From positions 124,001 through 188,000 of the forward strand of contig CALUJY010000002.1 in assembly GCA_944321085.1 (NCBI GenBank): a stretch of 64,000 bases of DNA, written 5' to 3'. A model generated the notes under the pieces. That model saw nothing but the letters and a program-made list of their open reading frames with translations, searched no databases and was not told the DNA's origin. The position numbers were made by a program, and so were the translations under genes. This document shows positions 43,272-52,228 of this stretch, piece after piece. This stretch comes from an uncultured Barnesiella sp. Its GTDB lineage: Bacteria; Bacteroidota; Bacteroidia; Bacteroidales; Barnesiellaceae_A. How positions within the stretch are numbered: the first letter of the stretch is position 1; each line of letters begins with the position of its first letter.

Positions 43272-44468
43272 GCCTATAATCAGTATATGCGAATTATGCG
43301 CTTCGGTAGTGGCAAAAAGATAAATATCACCGCCATCTTTAACGCCGAGTTTCCCCTTCAACTGCGTGCTGGATAATGGGAAATTACGTGTAGAGATGTT
43401 GCACAGAGGATATTTCTGTGCCAAGCTACGACATATTTTCGAGGAGAAGGGCAATACTTCAACCACTTCGAAGCATCGGCCGGGGAAATGGATACAATAA
43501 GATTCGGATGTATATAAATGGCTGTTTTTGTGCAGTTTACTTATTCCGTATTGCTCTGATATGTTTTTGTACATGCCGCTTTTAAGTAAGGCGGCATCGG
43601 GTTCGTAAATATATGATAATACGTTGTCAGACAGGTGATAAGATAAACTCTCCTCTATGTCATGGTTGAATTGGCATGTAACTGTCTGTCCGTTTTTATC
43701 TATCATGACGCACACGACGGCATTGTCGCTCCGATTATCGTCGTCGATAACTATCAAAATCTCTTTGCACTCATTTCGCACCGATACGATGTGAATATCG
43801 GCATGTATCTGTTCTCCTAACTCTTTGCGTAGTTGGGTAATATCGGCCATAGTAGAGGCTTTGATTATAAGCCTCTTACATCTATCCAAGATGGGTTGCA
43901 GAAGAGAAATGACGTCGGGCGAGCACTCTCGGAGCGCATACACACGGCCGTTTTGATTGTCACGGCGAGCCGGGTCGATGTAGATGGTATCGAATCGTTC
44001 GTCGGTATGACCGATATACTCTACACAATCAGCATTGACAATGTTGATATTATTGCGATGCAAGGCTTCGAAGTTGCGCCGTGCTATATGACAATACAAT
44101 GCATCTTGTTCCACGTATACAGCCCGTTCGACTGTCGCTGCCATGAAATATGTATCAACACCCATGCCGCCGGTGAGGTCGCAGAGACTTTTGCCGATGA
44201 CTAATCCTTGTTTGTATGCAGCCGTTGCCTCTGACGAGCATTGCTCTGCGGCAAGTTGCGAAGGCACAATAATCCGATTGCAGAGCGAAGGCAGTTTTAT
44301 CGACAGCTTTTTTCGTACAGCAATTTGCGTAATGGCTAAATCTACGGGAAACGGTTGCGGTTTCCATTTTTTCAAACGCAGGGTGGCAACATCATCGTGT
44401 AGATGCTCTTCGACAAAACCGGCAAATGCCTGTTCATCCCAATTATTTTCAATATCAGCTATTCCCAT
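43260..44468 (-). CDS. Class I SAM-dependent methyltransferase with THUMP-like C-terminal domain
   Basis: 402 aa. The SAM-binding core is visible as motif I (SLCDLTGGMGVDTYFMA), AVYVEQDALYCHIARRNFEAL, NIVNADCVEYI and the catalytic-type IYIDPARRDNQNGRVYAL, where DPARR takes the place of an NPPY/DPPY box. The C-terminal third resembles the THUMP-like domain of a Bacteroidetes family annotated only as methyltransferase, with YEPDAALLKSGMYKNIS and LHKNSHLYTS. The target is probably RNA (inference from the THUMP-like part). The pyrD terminator lies at its 3' end. Two -7-like boxes (TATTTTTG 44528-44521; TACTTTTG 44550-44543, minus) are upstream. Confidence 0.8.
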   Translation of the reverse strand: MGIADIENNWDEQAFAGFVEEHLHDDVATLRLKKWKPQPFPVDLAITQIAVRKKLSIKLPSLCNRIIVPSQLAAEQCSSEATAAYKQGLVIGKSLCDLTGGMGVDTYFMAATVERAVYVEQDALYCHIARRNFEALHRNNINIVNADCVEYIGHTDERFDTIYIDPARRDNQNGRVYALRECSPDVISLLQPILDRCKRLIIKASTMADITQLRKELGEQIHADIHIVSVRNECKEILIVIDDDNRSDNAVVCVMIDKNGQTVTCQFNHDIEESLSYHLSDNVLSYIYEPDAALLKSGMYKNISEQYGISKLHKNSHLYTSESYCIHFPGRCFEVVEVLPFSSKICRSLAQKYPLCNISTRNFPLSSTQLKGKLGVKDGGDIYLFATTEAHNSHILIIGKKR

Positions 44469-44787
44469 TCGGCTGTCTTCGGTTTATCCGGCCATTCGTT
44501 ATTCTTCGAAATATCGAGTGCAAAAATACTGTTTATCCCGAACAAAAGTACGATATTATCTAATATTCTCATTTGTTCTATAATTACTATTATGTTAAAT
44601 AAAGGAGGCGAAAACAGAAAAGAGCAATATATGGAAAAACGATGCTCAATGAAAATAACCTATCGAGACGATATAGAGCTGCTCATAAAAGAAGAATGAG
44701 AATATAGTCCTCCCTTTTATACCTCTTATTCTGTTAAATCCAATGAAGACCTTTAATTATCGGGAATATCGATGTATTCTTGTCCTG
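44469..44787. other. Gene-poor spacer with an imperfect direct repeat
   Basis: No gene is supported. A 35-codon frame (44592-44699) has no recognisable signal. The minus-strand -7 boxes for the methyltransferase gene lie at 44521-44550. CCAATGAAG plus flanking TTTAATT sequence occurs at about 44740-44758 and 44793-44811, 53 bp apart, the second copy inside the end of the broken gene that follows. Confidence 0.5.
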
Positions 44788-45071
44788 CTAACCCAATGAA
44801 GTGTTTAATTTATTGAGGTATATTATAGCTGTTAACTCTGTGAGTCCGTGTTTTAGAGCATCTTCAAGTGCAATCGTTTTTATTTCATGCTTGCAATTGC
44901 GCAGCCCTTTGCATTCTTGTTACAGTGATAACGCTTTGCACTTTTACTTACACATATATATACCCTTTCTGTTTTGTTTTCTACGACGGATTCTTGTTTT
45001 GCAGCCAAATTGTCTTCGATGGAGAAAATGCAAGCTATCAGAAGCATTGATACGATTGCGATTCGTTTCAT
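44788..45071 (-). pseudogene. Small secreted Cys-rich protein, broken by a frameshift
   Basis: From the ATG at 45071 the frame gives a signal peptide (MKRIAIVSMLLIACIFS), a short linker and VYICVSKSAKRYHCNKN, then stops early. One frame over, without a break, the sequence reads CKGLRNCKHEIKTIALEDAL and ends at a TAG (44790-44788). Joined, they resemble a Bacteroidetes family of small secreted proteins with K-RYH-x-x-x-x-CKGL-x-x-C followed by an I-x-L-EDA helix. The shift falls at about 44910-44917, and the span is 284 bp, one base short of a multiple of three. The usual late CxxC of the family is not seen. A single-base deletion (or a sequence error) explains it best. Confidence 0.65.
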
Positions 45072-45109
45072 AAATGTTTGGTATTTTTATTTTGCAATAT
45101 TACATATAA

Positions 45110-45140
45110 TCGATTAAATATCAGTATGATATTTAATCGA
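45110..45140. repeat. Perfect 13-bp AT-rich inverted repeat
   Basis: TCGATTAAATATC (45110-45122) and GATATTTAATCGA (45128-45140) are exact inverse copies with a 5-bp centre. It lies 39 bp upstream of the broken Cys-rich gene and has no T-run, so an operator is more likely than a terminator. Confidence 0.55.
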
Positions 45141-45188
45141 ATTATTTGTTTTTGGCATATAATTGCATCCCGGTTTCAGAAATTTACA

Positions 45189-45225
45189 GGGACTGTAACG
45201 AATGCAGAATGCAAGTTACAGTCCC
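45189..45225 (-). terminator. Hairpin terminator of the RND efflux operon
   Basis: GGGACTGTAAC (45189-45199) and GTTACAGTCCC (45215-45225) form a perfect 11-bp stem, about 80 bp after the last gene (PII-like) on the minus strand. The U-tract is weak. Confidence 0.7.
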
Positions 45226-45305
45226 CTAATCCAAATTAATATTTATTATCGTCCGGACAGACTAATCTATCTCATTATCAGTTTGCAAGTGTTATATAAG
45301 TCTTA

Positions 45306-45599
45306 TCATATACTATCTTCTATATTCCACACAAAAGCACGCAGACCTAATTGTTGTGTCTCTTCGTCCATTTCGTGCAGTTGTGCCAAGATAGGTTTTA
45401 CTTTGTCATCGGGTACAATCGTTATAATGGCAGAGCACATCGACGGCCATGCGTGGCTGCCATAATGCGGTGTGCCGGTATGGCTTCCCCTACCCTGTAC
45501 TTGCTCGAAATAACTGAATCCGCGGCAATTGTTTTTATTGAGTACTTCAATAATACGATTGAAGTATGCTTGGTCGAATGTAATAAAAATAGATTTCAT
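45306..45599 (-). CDS. PII-like (GlnB-fold) protein of the RND efflux operon
   Basis: 97 aa. The order beta-alpha-beta with a loop GRGSHTGTPHYGSHAW in the place of a PII T-loop and IITIVPDDKVKPILAQLHEM afterwards fits the PII/DUF3240-type ferredoxin-like fold. It lacks the uridylylation Tyr motif of GlnB. The loop is rich in His, and Cys occurs at NNCRGF and SMCSAI, so metal or small-molecule sensing is conceivable (inference). It is the last gene of the TetR-TolC-MFP-RND operon, 60 bp after the pump gene. Some PII-like proteins are known beside efflux pumps in other phyla. Confidence 0.7.
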   Translation of the reverse strand: MKSIFITFDQAYFNRIIEVLNKNNCRGFSYFEQVQGRGSHTGTPHYGSHAWPSMCSAIITIVPDDKVKPILAQLHEMDEETQQLGLRAFVWNIEDSI

Positions 45600-45659
45600 A
45601 TTTAAGTCATCAAATTACATTCAGGTTTAGGAGTTTAGTCCTAAACCTGAATATGTTAA

Positions 45660-48600
45660 CTATTTTATGCCTAAGGCTTTCAATTGAGCCTTACGGTGTA
45701 GTTTCTTGTGGAATTTTTTGCGGTTGCTTTTCACCTCACTTCCTGCGACAGAGCTATATAGTACCGGTATAAGTATCAGGGTAAGAATGGTAGATATGGT
45801 AAGACCGCCTATCACCGATACAGCCATCGGACGCCACATCTCTGCTCCTTCGCTATGGCTTATGGCCATAGGAACCATACCCAAAATGGTGGTCAGAGTT
45901 GTCATCAATACAGGACGTAACCTCGATTCGCCTCCATGCACAACAGCTCGGCGAATGCTCATACCTCTTTCGCGGTTGAGCGAAATATAGTCGATGAGCA
46001 CGATACCATTCTTCACCACAATACCGATTAGCATGATGATACCTATCATAGACATCATGTTCAGTGTATTGCCACTTATCGACAATGCTATGAAAACGCC
46101 CGAGAATGCAAACGGTATGGAGAACATGATAAGGAACGGATATTTGAGTGACTCAAATTGGGCTGCCATAACGATATAGACAAGCAAGATGATAAGTACT
46201 AACAATATAGACAAGTCGTTAAACGAATCTTGTTGGTCTTCGTATGTACCGGACAGTTCTATATTGAAACCCGACGGCATTTCTATCTTGTTTATTTCGA
46301 CAGCGGCTTTCTCCACTACTTCACTCATGGCTACGCCCGAAATAACAGCCGATACCGTATTGACGCGCGAACGGTCTTTACGTTCAATCGTTGGCGGTGC
46401 AAAACGTTCTACAACGGTTCCCACGTCTCTTACTCGCACTGCATTTCCTTGATTATTGTATATCAAGATGTTTTCTATGTCGGCTATAGAGGTACGGAAT
46501 TGCGGTGCATACATTACTTTTATGTCATATTCATCACCATCTTCACGATATTTCGAAGCGACGGAACCATTGATACGGTTACGCAGATACATGGCAGCTG
46601 TAGAAAGGTTCAATCCGTAAAGCGCCAACTTTTCTCTGTCGAAATCTACCTGATACTCGGGTTGGTAGTCGTTTCGGCTGATGTGAACCTCAGAACAGCC
46701 TTTAATATTGCTCAGTATCTCTACAAGTTTGTTGGCTAACGTATCGCTTGTGGCAAAGTCGTAGCCATATATTTCATAGTCGAGCGTAGCTTGTCCGCCC
46801 ATCATAGCCATACCGCCGCCCAATTTCACCTCAGCTTTTTTTATTTCGGGGAATAGAGCCAAGTCTTCACGTAGCAAATCGCAAATTTCTTGTAATGTGC
46901 GTTTGCGCTTGTTGGGGTCGCACAGCCTTATGTTATATGTAACAATATATGAGCCGTTATCAGAGAGCGAAGCAAACGTATTATCGGTACTTGCCTGCCC
47001 GACGGTAAAGCTGACTTTTTCCATCTCGGGGAATTTTTCCTGCCATCTGTGATAGAGCTTCATAGCAAGCTCTCTCGATATTTCGGTACGTGTGCCTATG
47101 GGAGTTTCCAATGTAATACCTATACGTGAATTGTCTTGCGACGGCATAAACTCACTACCTATAAATTGCGTAAGGAAGAGGCTGGCAATAAAGAAGGCTG
47201 CACAAGCAGTTATAACCGTCTTGCGGTGTCCCACAGCCCATTGCAACAAGGCACCATATCCCTTATCCAATGCGTTGAGAGCCTTCTCTATGGGCCCATA
47301 GAAACGGATAAACGATTTGGAGCGTTTCTTTTGGAGTCGTAACAACTTAGAACAAAGCATCGGGGTCAATGTCAAGGCACATATAATAGACATTGTCATA
47401 ATGATGGTTACCATCCAACCTAACTCCTTGAAAAGCACTCCGGTCATGCCCTCGACGAGCGTCAAGGGGAAGAACACACAGATAAGTGTAAGCGTTGATG
47501 CTATAACTGAAATAGCAACTTCGTTGGTACCATGTACGGCTGCCTGCCGTGGTTCACTACCCCGTTCTATATGATTCGTAACATTTTCGAGTACAACAAT
47601 GGCATCATCCACCACCATACCAATAGCTACTGACAAAGCCGACAGGGAGATGATATTAATAGAACTATCTGTGAGGAACAGATATATAAATGATGCTATC
47701 AGAGAAATAGGAATGGTTATGGCAATAATCAATGTAGCCCGCCAACGTCCTAAAAATACGAACACAACCAAGGTAACGAAGAGCATGGCATATATAACCG
47801 TCTCGGCCAGTCCGTTGATGGTATTGTGTATATTGTCGGATGTATCAACAATCACATCGAGTTTGACGTCTTTGGGCAGATTCCTCTGCAAACGAGGAAG
47901 GGCTGCCTTTACGGCATCTGAGATTTGTACCGAGTTGGCACCCGTCTGTTTTTGTATCACGATGGTAGCACCTTGTTCGCCGTTGTTATAGGCTTCTTGT
48001 GCTCGTTCTTCCACAGAGTCGTTTACGACAGCTACATCGCGCAGATATATTGTTTGACCGTTGAATGTCCCTACGACAATATCGTTCATCTGCCGCGGGT
48101 CGGAGAATTCTCCTTCTACGCGCAATGTATAAGTATCTGAACCTATATCGAACGTACCGCCCGGCACATTCATATTTTCTGCGCCAATGATTGCCGAGAT
48201 ACCTTCGACTGTGAGGTTATATGCTTCGAGTTTGTTCGGGTCAACATATACTTGTACTTCACGTTCGGGGGCACCGGAAATAGATACCGTTCCTACCCCA
48301 TTGATACGTGCTAATGGTGTTGCAACAGCATCATCCAGTATCTTATACAATGCCGGCATACTTTCGTTTGCTTGCACCGATAAGATGATGATAGGAATCA
48401 TATCGCTGCTGAACTTGAAGATGATAGGATTCTCCGAGTCGTCTGGCAAATCGGATTTCACCATATCGAGTTTATCTCGCACATCATTGGTAAGCACATC
48501 AATATCATTGCCATATTCAAATTCGAGCGTTATCAATGACATATTTTCTTTCGATTCGGATGTCAAATGCTTCAAATCGCTTACCGCATTGAGAGCATTT

Positions 48601-48803
48601 TCCAATGGGCGGGTTATGTTGGTCTCAATATCGGCAGCACTTGCGCCGGGATAGGCCGTCATGACCATAACCACATTCATTTCTACATCGGGATATAAGT
48701 CGATAGGCAACTTTTGCAGAGAGAAAAGTCCCAATATAGCCACTGCGACAAAACACAGTGATGTCATAACCGGTTTTTTTACCGCGCCTTCGTATAGACT
48801 CAT
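45660..48803 (-). CDS. RND-family efflux pump, inner-membrane permease (HAE1)
   Basis: 1047 aa, full length for an AcrB/MexB-type proton-driven exporter. TM helix 1 follows the start (MSLYEGAVKKPVMTSLCFVAVAILGL), with the signature DLYPDVEMNVVMV and YPGASAADIETNITRPLENA in the porter region. Proton relay Asp pair in VVDDAIVVLENV (about 405), the second half with GIVVKNGIVLIDYISLNRERG, and GGLTISTILTLILIPVLY at the end are all present. Downstream of the MFP and TolC genes and upstream of the PII-like gene. The HAE1 signature favours drugs, bile salts or lipids over metals. Confidence 0.97.
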   Translation of the reverse strand: MSLYEGAVKKPVMTSLCFVAVAILGLFSLQKLPIDLYPDVEMNVVMVMTAYPGASAADIETNITRPLENALNAVSDLKHLTSESKENMSLITLEFEYGNDIDVLTNDVRDKLDMVKSDLPDDSENPIIFKFSSDMIPIIILSVQANESMPALYKILDDAVATPLARINGVGTVSISGAPEREVQVYVDPNKLEAYNLTVEGISAIIGAENMNVPGGTFDIGSDTYTLRVEGEFSDPRQMNDIVVGTFNGQTIYLRDVAVVNDSVEERAQEAYNNGEQGATIVIQKQTGANSVQISDAVKAALPRLQRNLPKDVKLDVIVDTSDNIHNTINGLAETVIYAMLFVTLVVFVFLGRWRATLIIAITIPISLIASFIYLFLTDSSINIISLSALSVAIGMVVDDAIVVLENVTNHIERGSEPRQAAVHGTNEVAISVIASTLTLICVFFPLTLVEGMTGVLFKELGWMVTIIMTMSIICALTLTPMLCSKLLRLQKKRSKSFIRFYGPIEKALNALDKGYGALLQWAVGHRKTVITACAAFFIASLFLTQFIGSEFMPSQDNSRIGITLETPIGTRTEISRELAMKLYHRWQEKFPEMEKVSFTVGQASTDNTFASLSDNGSYIVTYNIRLCDPNKRKRTLQEICDLLREDLALFPEIKKAEVKLGGGMAMMGGQATLDYEIYGYDFATSDTLANKLVEILSNIKGCSEVHISRNDYQPEYQVDFDREKLALYGLNLSTAAMYLRNRINGSVASKYREDGDEYDIKVMYAPQFRTSIADIENILIYNNQGNAVRVRDVGTVVERFAPPTIERKDRSRVNTVSAVISGVAMSEVVEKAAVEINKIEMPSGFNIELSGTYEDQQDSFNDLSILLVLIILLVYIVMAAQFESLKYPFLIMFSIPFAFSGVFIALSISGNTLNMMSMIGIIMLIGIVVKNGIVLIDYISLNRERGMSIRRAVVHGGESRLRPVLMTTLTTILGMVPMAISHSEGAEMWRPMAVSVIGGLTISTILTLILIPVLYSSVAGSEVKSNRKKFHKKLHRKAQLKALGIK

Positions 48804-48853
48804 AATACAAGTTTTTTTCTATTTGTATTCATGGATAGCATTCTCTTCCGGAT

Positions 48854-49864
48854 TTATTCCAAGACCTTGACTTTTGCGCCATCAGTAAGACGGTTTTGTC
48901 CTGCGACAACAATCTGCGCGTTGTCTTCTACACCGGAAATCAATTCGTAAGTATCATCGATGTGACGTCCCAATTCAACTTTCACGTACGAAACGGTCCC
49001 ATCGTTGTTATACACATACACATAACGGTCGCCCGAACCGGCTCTTTTTACAACTGCTCTGTCGGGTACCACAACACGATCTATCGTACCATAGTCAACC
49101 GTGGCACGGGCAAACATGCCCGGACGAATGCGTTGGTCGCCGTTGGGTATCTCAACTTCTACCCCGAATGTGCGCGTAGCTTCGTTGATAGTAGGATAAA
49201 TGAGCGATACTTTCCCATGAAAGACTTCGTCACCATAAACATCTAATTTTACCTCTATGGGCATACCCAATTTTACTTTCGGGAATTCTTGTTCCGATAC
49301 ATTGATTACAATTTTTACCGGATTTATTTGCATAACCGTAAGTATTGCACCCGATGCCATATCACCTTCGTCATAGTTGCGTGCTGTCACTACGCCGTTA
49401 ACCGGGCAAAGAAGTGTCGTATTTTCCAGCAGATTGTCATAAGCAGTTTTGGCTGCTTCGTATTGAGTACGGACTTGGTCGAGCTGTTGTTGCGATGCAC
49501 CCCCCACTGCTACTAATTCGCGGGTACGGTTATATTCAAGTTCTATATTGTCGAGTTGTACTTTTTGTTGTGTGATATTGGCTGCATCGAGTTCTACGAG
49601 CGATTGCCCTTTGTACACACGGTCGCCTACTTCTACATACAGTTTCTTTATGCGGTTGGCCATAGACGAACTGATAGAGTTGCGCTTATCGGGCTGCACG
49701 GTAGCAGTGTATGTCATAATTTGTGGCACACTTTGCTCTGTTACAGTTTCTATTTTTACAAGTTCATAGGTTTCTTCTTCTTGTTGCTTGCTTTTTTCTT
49801 CCGTGCAGGCAAAAAATAGGCTTGTACTAATAATCGTTAGAGTAAACAAAATCGACTTTTTCAT
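48854..49864 (-). CDS. RND periplasmic adaptor (membrane fusion protein), lipoprotein
   Basis: About 336 aa. ATG 49864 gives a lipoprotein signal (KKSILFTLTIISTSLFFAC). The MFP architecture is seen as QPDKRNSISSSMANRIKKLYVEVGDRVYKGQSL (lipoyl part), a coiled hairpin (NIELEYNRTRELVAVGGASQ), lipoyl part 2 (LLCPVNGVVTARNYDEGD), and the beta-barrel/membrane-proximal region (VPDRAVVKRAG). It links the inner-membrane pump to TolC in the periplasm. Gene order TolC-MFP-RND is on the minus strand, 24 bp after tolC. Confidence 0.95.
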   Translation of the reverse strand: MKKSILFTLTIISTSLFFACTEEKSKQQEEETYELVKIETVTEQSVPQIMTYTATVQPDKRNSISSSMANRIKKLYVEVGDRVYKGQSLVELDAANITQQKVQLDNIELEYNRTRELVAVGGASQQQLDQVRTQYEAAKTAYDNLLENTTLLCPVNGVVTARNYDEGDMASGAILTVMQINPVKIVINVSEQEFPKVKLGMPIEVKLDVYGDEVFHGKVSLIYPTINEATRTFGVEVEIPNGDQRIRPGMFARATVDYGTIDRVVVPDRAVVKRAGSGDRYVYVYNNDGTVSYVKVELGRHIDDTYELISGVEDNAQIVVAGQNRLTDGAKVKVLE

Positions 49865-49888
49865 ACTTATCATATTAGTTGTCAGTTA

Positions 49889-51355
49889 TTATTTATCATT
49901 TTGTTGTATTTCGTATTTGCTTAAATCGGTATTTCCCAGCAACAAGTTGACATCGCTAATTGCTGCAAGGAAATCATAGATGGCTTGATTGTAAGATAGT
50001 TTTGCACTTGTGAGAGCCAATTCGGCATCATTGAGAGTGACAAATGTAGCCGAACCTATCTCGAAACTTTTTTGCATGATGGCATAAGCCTTTTCGGCTT
50101 GTGTCACTCCTAACTTATTCGAACCTATTTGTTTTATGCACTTTTCTATGGCATCTATCTGCGATTCCAGCTGCATATTGAGATTGCGTTCGAGATTGTC
50201 GCGTTGAAAGCCCATTTGCGCCACATTGGCTTGTGCTTGTTTGACGCGATAGTAACGACTTCCGCCTGAGAAGATGGGAATTTGCAAAGAGAGCGCTACT
50301 GTCGAATAAGGATTCCACCTGAAATTCTTGAAAGGAGAGCCATCGCTCATAGAAATCCAATTGTAATTGAATTGGGCAGCCAACGTGGGAATATAGGCAA
50401 ACTTTTGCATGGTGACCGTTTTTTCCAACATCTTGGTTTGCAAGTCTAATGTCCGTAAATCGGTATTGTTTTCGAGCGAGAGGTCTAATCTCATGGTTAT
50501 GTCATACATATTTCCCTCATAATTAGAGAGGTTATCATCTACTACAATATCGATGTCGTTATCGATACCTAAGAGGACTTTTAATTGTAGCTTAACCAAT
50601 CGAACGGCATTCTCGGTCGATAAAAGCGAAGGTTCGATGTTGTGAACGGCAACTTCGGCACGCAATACATCATATTCCGAAGCCGTACCTTGCGCGTATT
50701 GGTGTCTGTACGTTTCGGCATTGAGCTTGGCGTTGTTGTATTGGTCTTTTATTACCTTATATGAGTCTTGGCACAACATAAGATTATAATAAGCCTTTTC
50801 AACCTGATTGACGAGCGACAATCGCGACGAACGGGCTGCCTCGATAGATGTCTGTATGTCTAATTCGTTTATATCTAGGCTTTTCCATAATTGGGGCGCG
50901 ATGATAGGCAGTGTCGCTGTAAAGCCCATGGAATAGGTATTGTCCAACCCCACTTCAAAGCCTTCTTCTGAGGAAGAAAACGACGAAGAACCGCTATCGG
51001 GCATAGGGATGCCCAACTCTTTATATAAAGGGCCTAAAAAAGATTCCATGATACTTCCTATGTCGAATGAGCCGCCCGACATATACATTTGTTGCTTTTT
51101 CAACGTCCTGCTGTACGAAGCTGCTGCATCTATTTGAGGAAGTAATCCGGCAATAGATTCACGCTTGGTATAATCTTTCTTCTTTATTTCGAGATCTGCA
51201 ATCTTTATTGTCGGGTTCTCACTTAAAGCGATAGTCAATGCCTTTTCTTTGTTCAGCACCAATACCGAATCGGAACTCCGTGTATATTGTGCCGATGTAG
51301 CAATACCACTCGACACACATGCGATTGCAATCCAAATACTCAGCCTTTTTTTCAT
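49889..51355 (-). CDS. TolC-family outer-membrane efflux protein
   Basis: 488 aa from the ATG at 51355, which gives a signal peptide (MKKRLSIWIAIACVSSGIATSAQ); the frame begins 16 codons further upstream but overlaps the regulator's end. The outer-membrane factor repeats are visible: ALTIALSENPTIKIADLEIKK and ANAETYRHQYAQGTASEYDVLRA-like helical stretches (here as TYRHQYAQGTASEYDVL), the second repeat with KAYAIMQKSFEIGSATFVTL, and the final IYDFLAAISDVNLLLG. It forms the exit duct of the RND pump. First structural gene of the operon, 13 bp after tetR. Confidence 0.94.
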   Translation of the reverse strand: MKKRLSIWIAIACVSSGIATSAQYTRSSDSVLVLNKEKALTIALSENPTIKIADLEIKKKDYTKRESIAGLLPQIDAAASYSRTLKKQQMYMSGGSFDIGSIMESFLGPLYKELGIPMPDSGSSSFSSSEEGFEVGLDNTYSMGFTATLPIIAPQLWKSLDINELDIQTSIEAARSSRLSLVNQVEKAYYNLMLCQDSYKVIKDQYNNAKLNAETYRHQYAQGTASEYDVLRAEVAVHNIEPSLLSTENAVRLVKLQLKVLLGIDNDIDIVVDDNLSNYEGNMYDITMRLDLSLENNTDLRTLDLQTKMLEKTVTMQKFAYIPTLAAQFNYNWISMSDGSPFKNFRWNPYSTVALSLQIPIFSGGSRYYRVKQAQANVAQMGFQRDNLERNLNMQLESQIDAIEKCIKQIGSNKLGVTQAEKAYAIMQKSFEIGSATFVTLNDAELALTSAKLSYNQAIYDFLAAISDVNLLLGNTDLSKYEIQQNDK

Positions 51356-51368
51356 ACTCGGTAGTTTA

Positions 51369-51998
51369 TTAATGTTTATCGTGAATGTTATTTTTATTTT
51401 CAAGAAACTTATTTAAGATGCGAGTTCCCTCTTCGGTGGCGATACCTCTGATGAAGATGAAGACGATGTTTTTCAGTATCTCACTCACCTTATATTCCAA
51501 TTTGTATATATCTTTCGAACGCCTGAACCAATCCATTTGGTCAGTATACAATAAAGATATGAGGTCTATGTCTATGTCGTTGCGAATAAGGCCCTCTTCA
51601 ACGCCACATCGTAATAGTTTACGCGTGTACGATATAGACTTGTTGCGTGAGTTTTCATACTCTTCATTGACTTTTGAATGCATACGCTCTATATCGAGTT
51701 GGAAAGAACGGCTCGTGTTGTTATAAAAATCGGCAATAACTTCATAATAGCGAACCAATTTCTCGATTGTATTGATATTGCTTTCAGAAATAGACCGAAA
51801 TTGTTTGTGATACAACTCACGGGGTTGCTCTATACAGGCAATGATGAGTGCATCTTTGTTCTTGAAATTTTCATAAAGCGTACGTTTCGAAATGCCCAAC
51901 TCACCGGCCATATAATCCATTGTGATAGATTTTATGCCGAATTTAGAGAAAAGCTGCGTCGCTTTGTTGATAATACATTTTTGTAACTCTGTATTCAT
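51369..51998 (-). CDS. TetR-family transcriptional repressor of the efflux operon
   Basis: 209 aa. N-terminal HTH: KCIINKATQLFSKFGIKSIT, MDYMAGELGISKRTLYENF and KNKDALIIACIE, the TetR_N signature. The C-terminal ligand domain has no known ligand signature. It is the first gene of the operon, directly followed by TolC. A 25-bp palindrome and promoter lie upstream (52020-52061), so autoregulation and pump control by ligand release are likely (inference from family). Confidence 0.92.
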   Translation of the reverse strand: MNTELQKCIINKATQLFSKFGIKSITMDYMAGELGISKRTLYENFKNKDALIIACIEQPRELYHKQFRSISESNINTIEKLVRYYEVIADFYNNTSRSFQLDIERMHSKVNEEYENSRNKSISYTRKLLRCGVEEGLIRNDIDIDLISLLYTDQMDWFRRSKDIYKLEYKVSEILKNIVFIFIRGIATEEGTRILNKFLENKNNIHDKH

Positions 51999-52019
51999 AC
52001 TCTTGTTCTTTCAACAACA

Positions 52020-52061
52020 CAAAAGTATGAAGAAACTATGAAAACAAAAAAAGTTTTCATA
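52020..52061 (-). promoter_or_regulatory. tetR-efflux promoter with palindromic operator
   Basis: On the minus strand the -7 box is TACTTTTG (52027-52020) with TTTG (52048-52045) 17 bp upstream, a little short of the usual spacing. Over the -33 lies a palindrome TATGAAAAC (52037-52045), 7 bp, GTTTTCATA (52053-52061), both arms exact. This is the expected place and size for a TetR operator. Confidence 0.72.
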
Positions 52062-52228
52062 TTGTATTTCTGTTTCTTTTTTGCAAGTTTAACATACCAA
52101 CATTTTGCGGTAGAGAGCCGTATTAAAAAGAAATAAACGCGAGTAGATAAGTCGCAAAATTATTATTTTTGCATTAAATATCATTTTTATCAAAAATATC
52201 GACAAAAACTATAATTATACAATCGATT

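Noticed and set aside
44592..44699. 35-codon frame upstream of the broken Cys-rich gene
   Set aside because: Too short, with no motif or promoter; cannot be told from chance.
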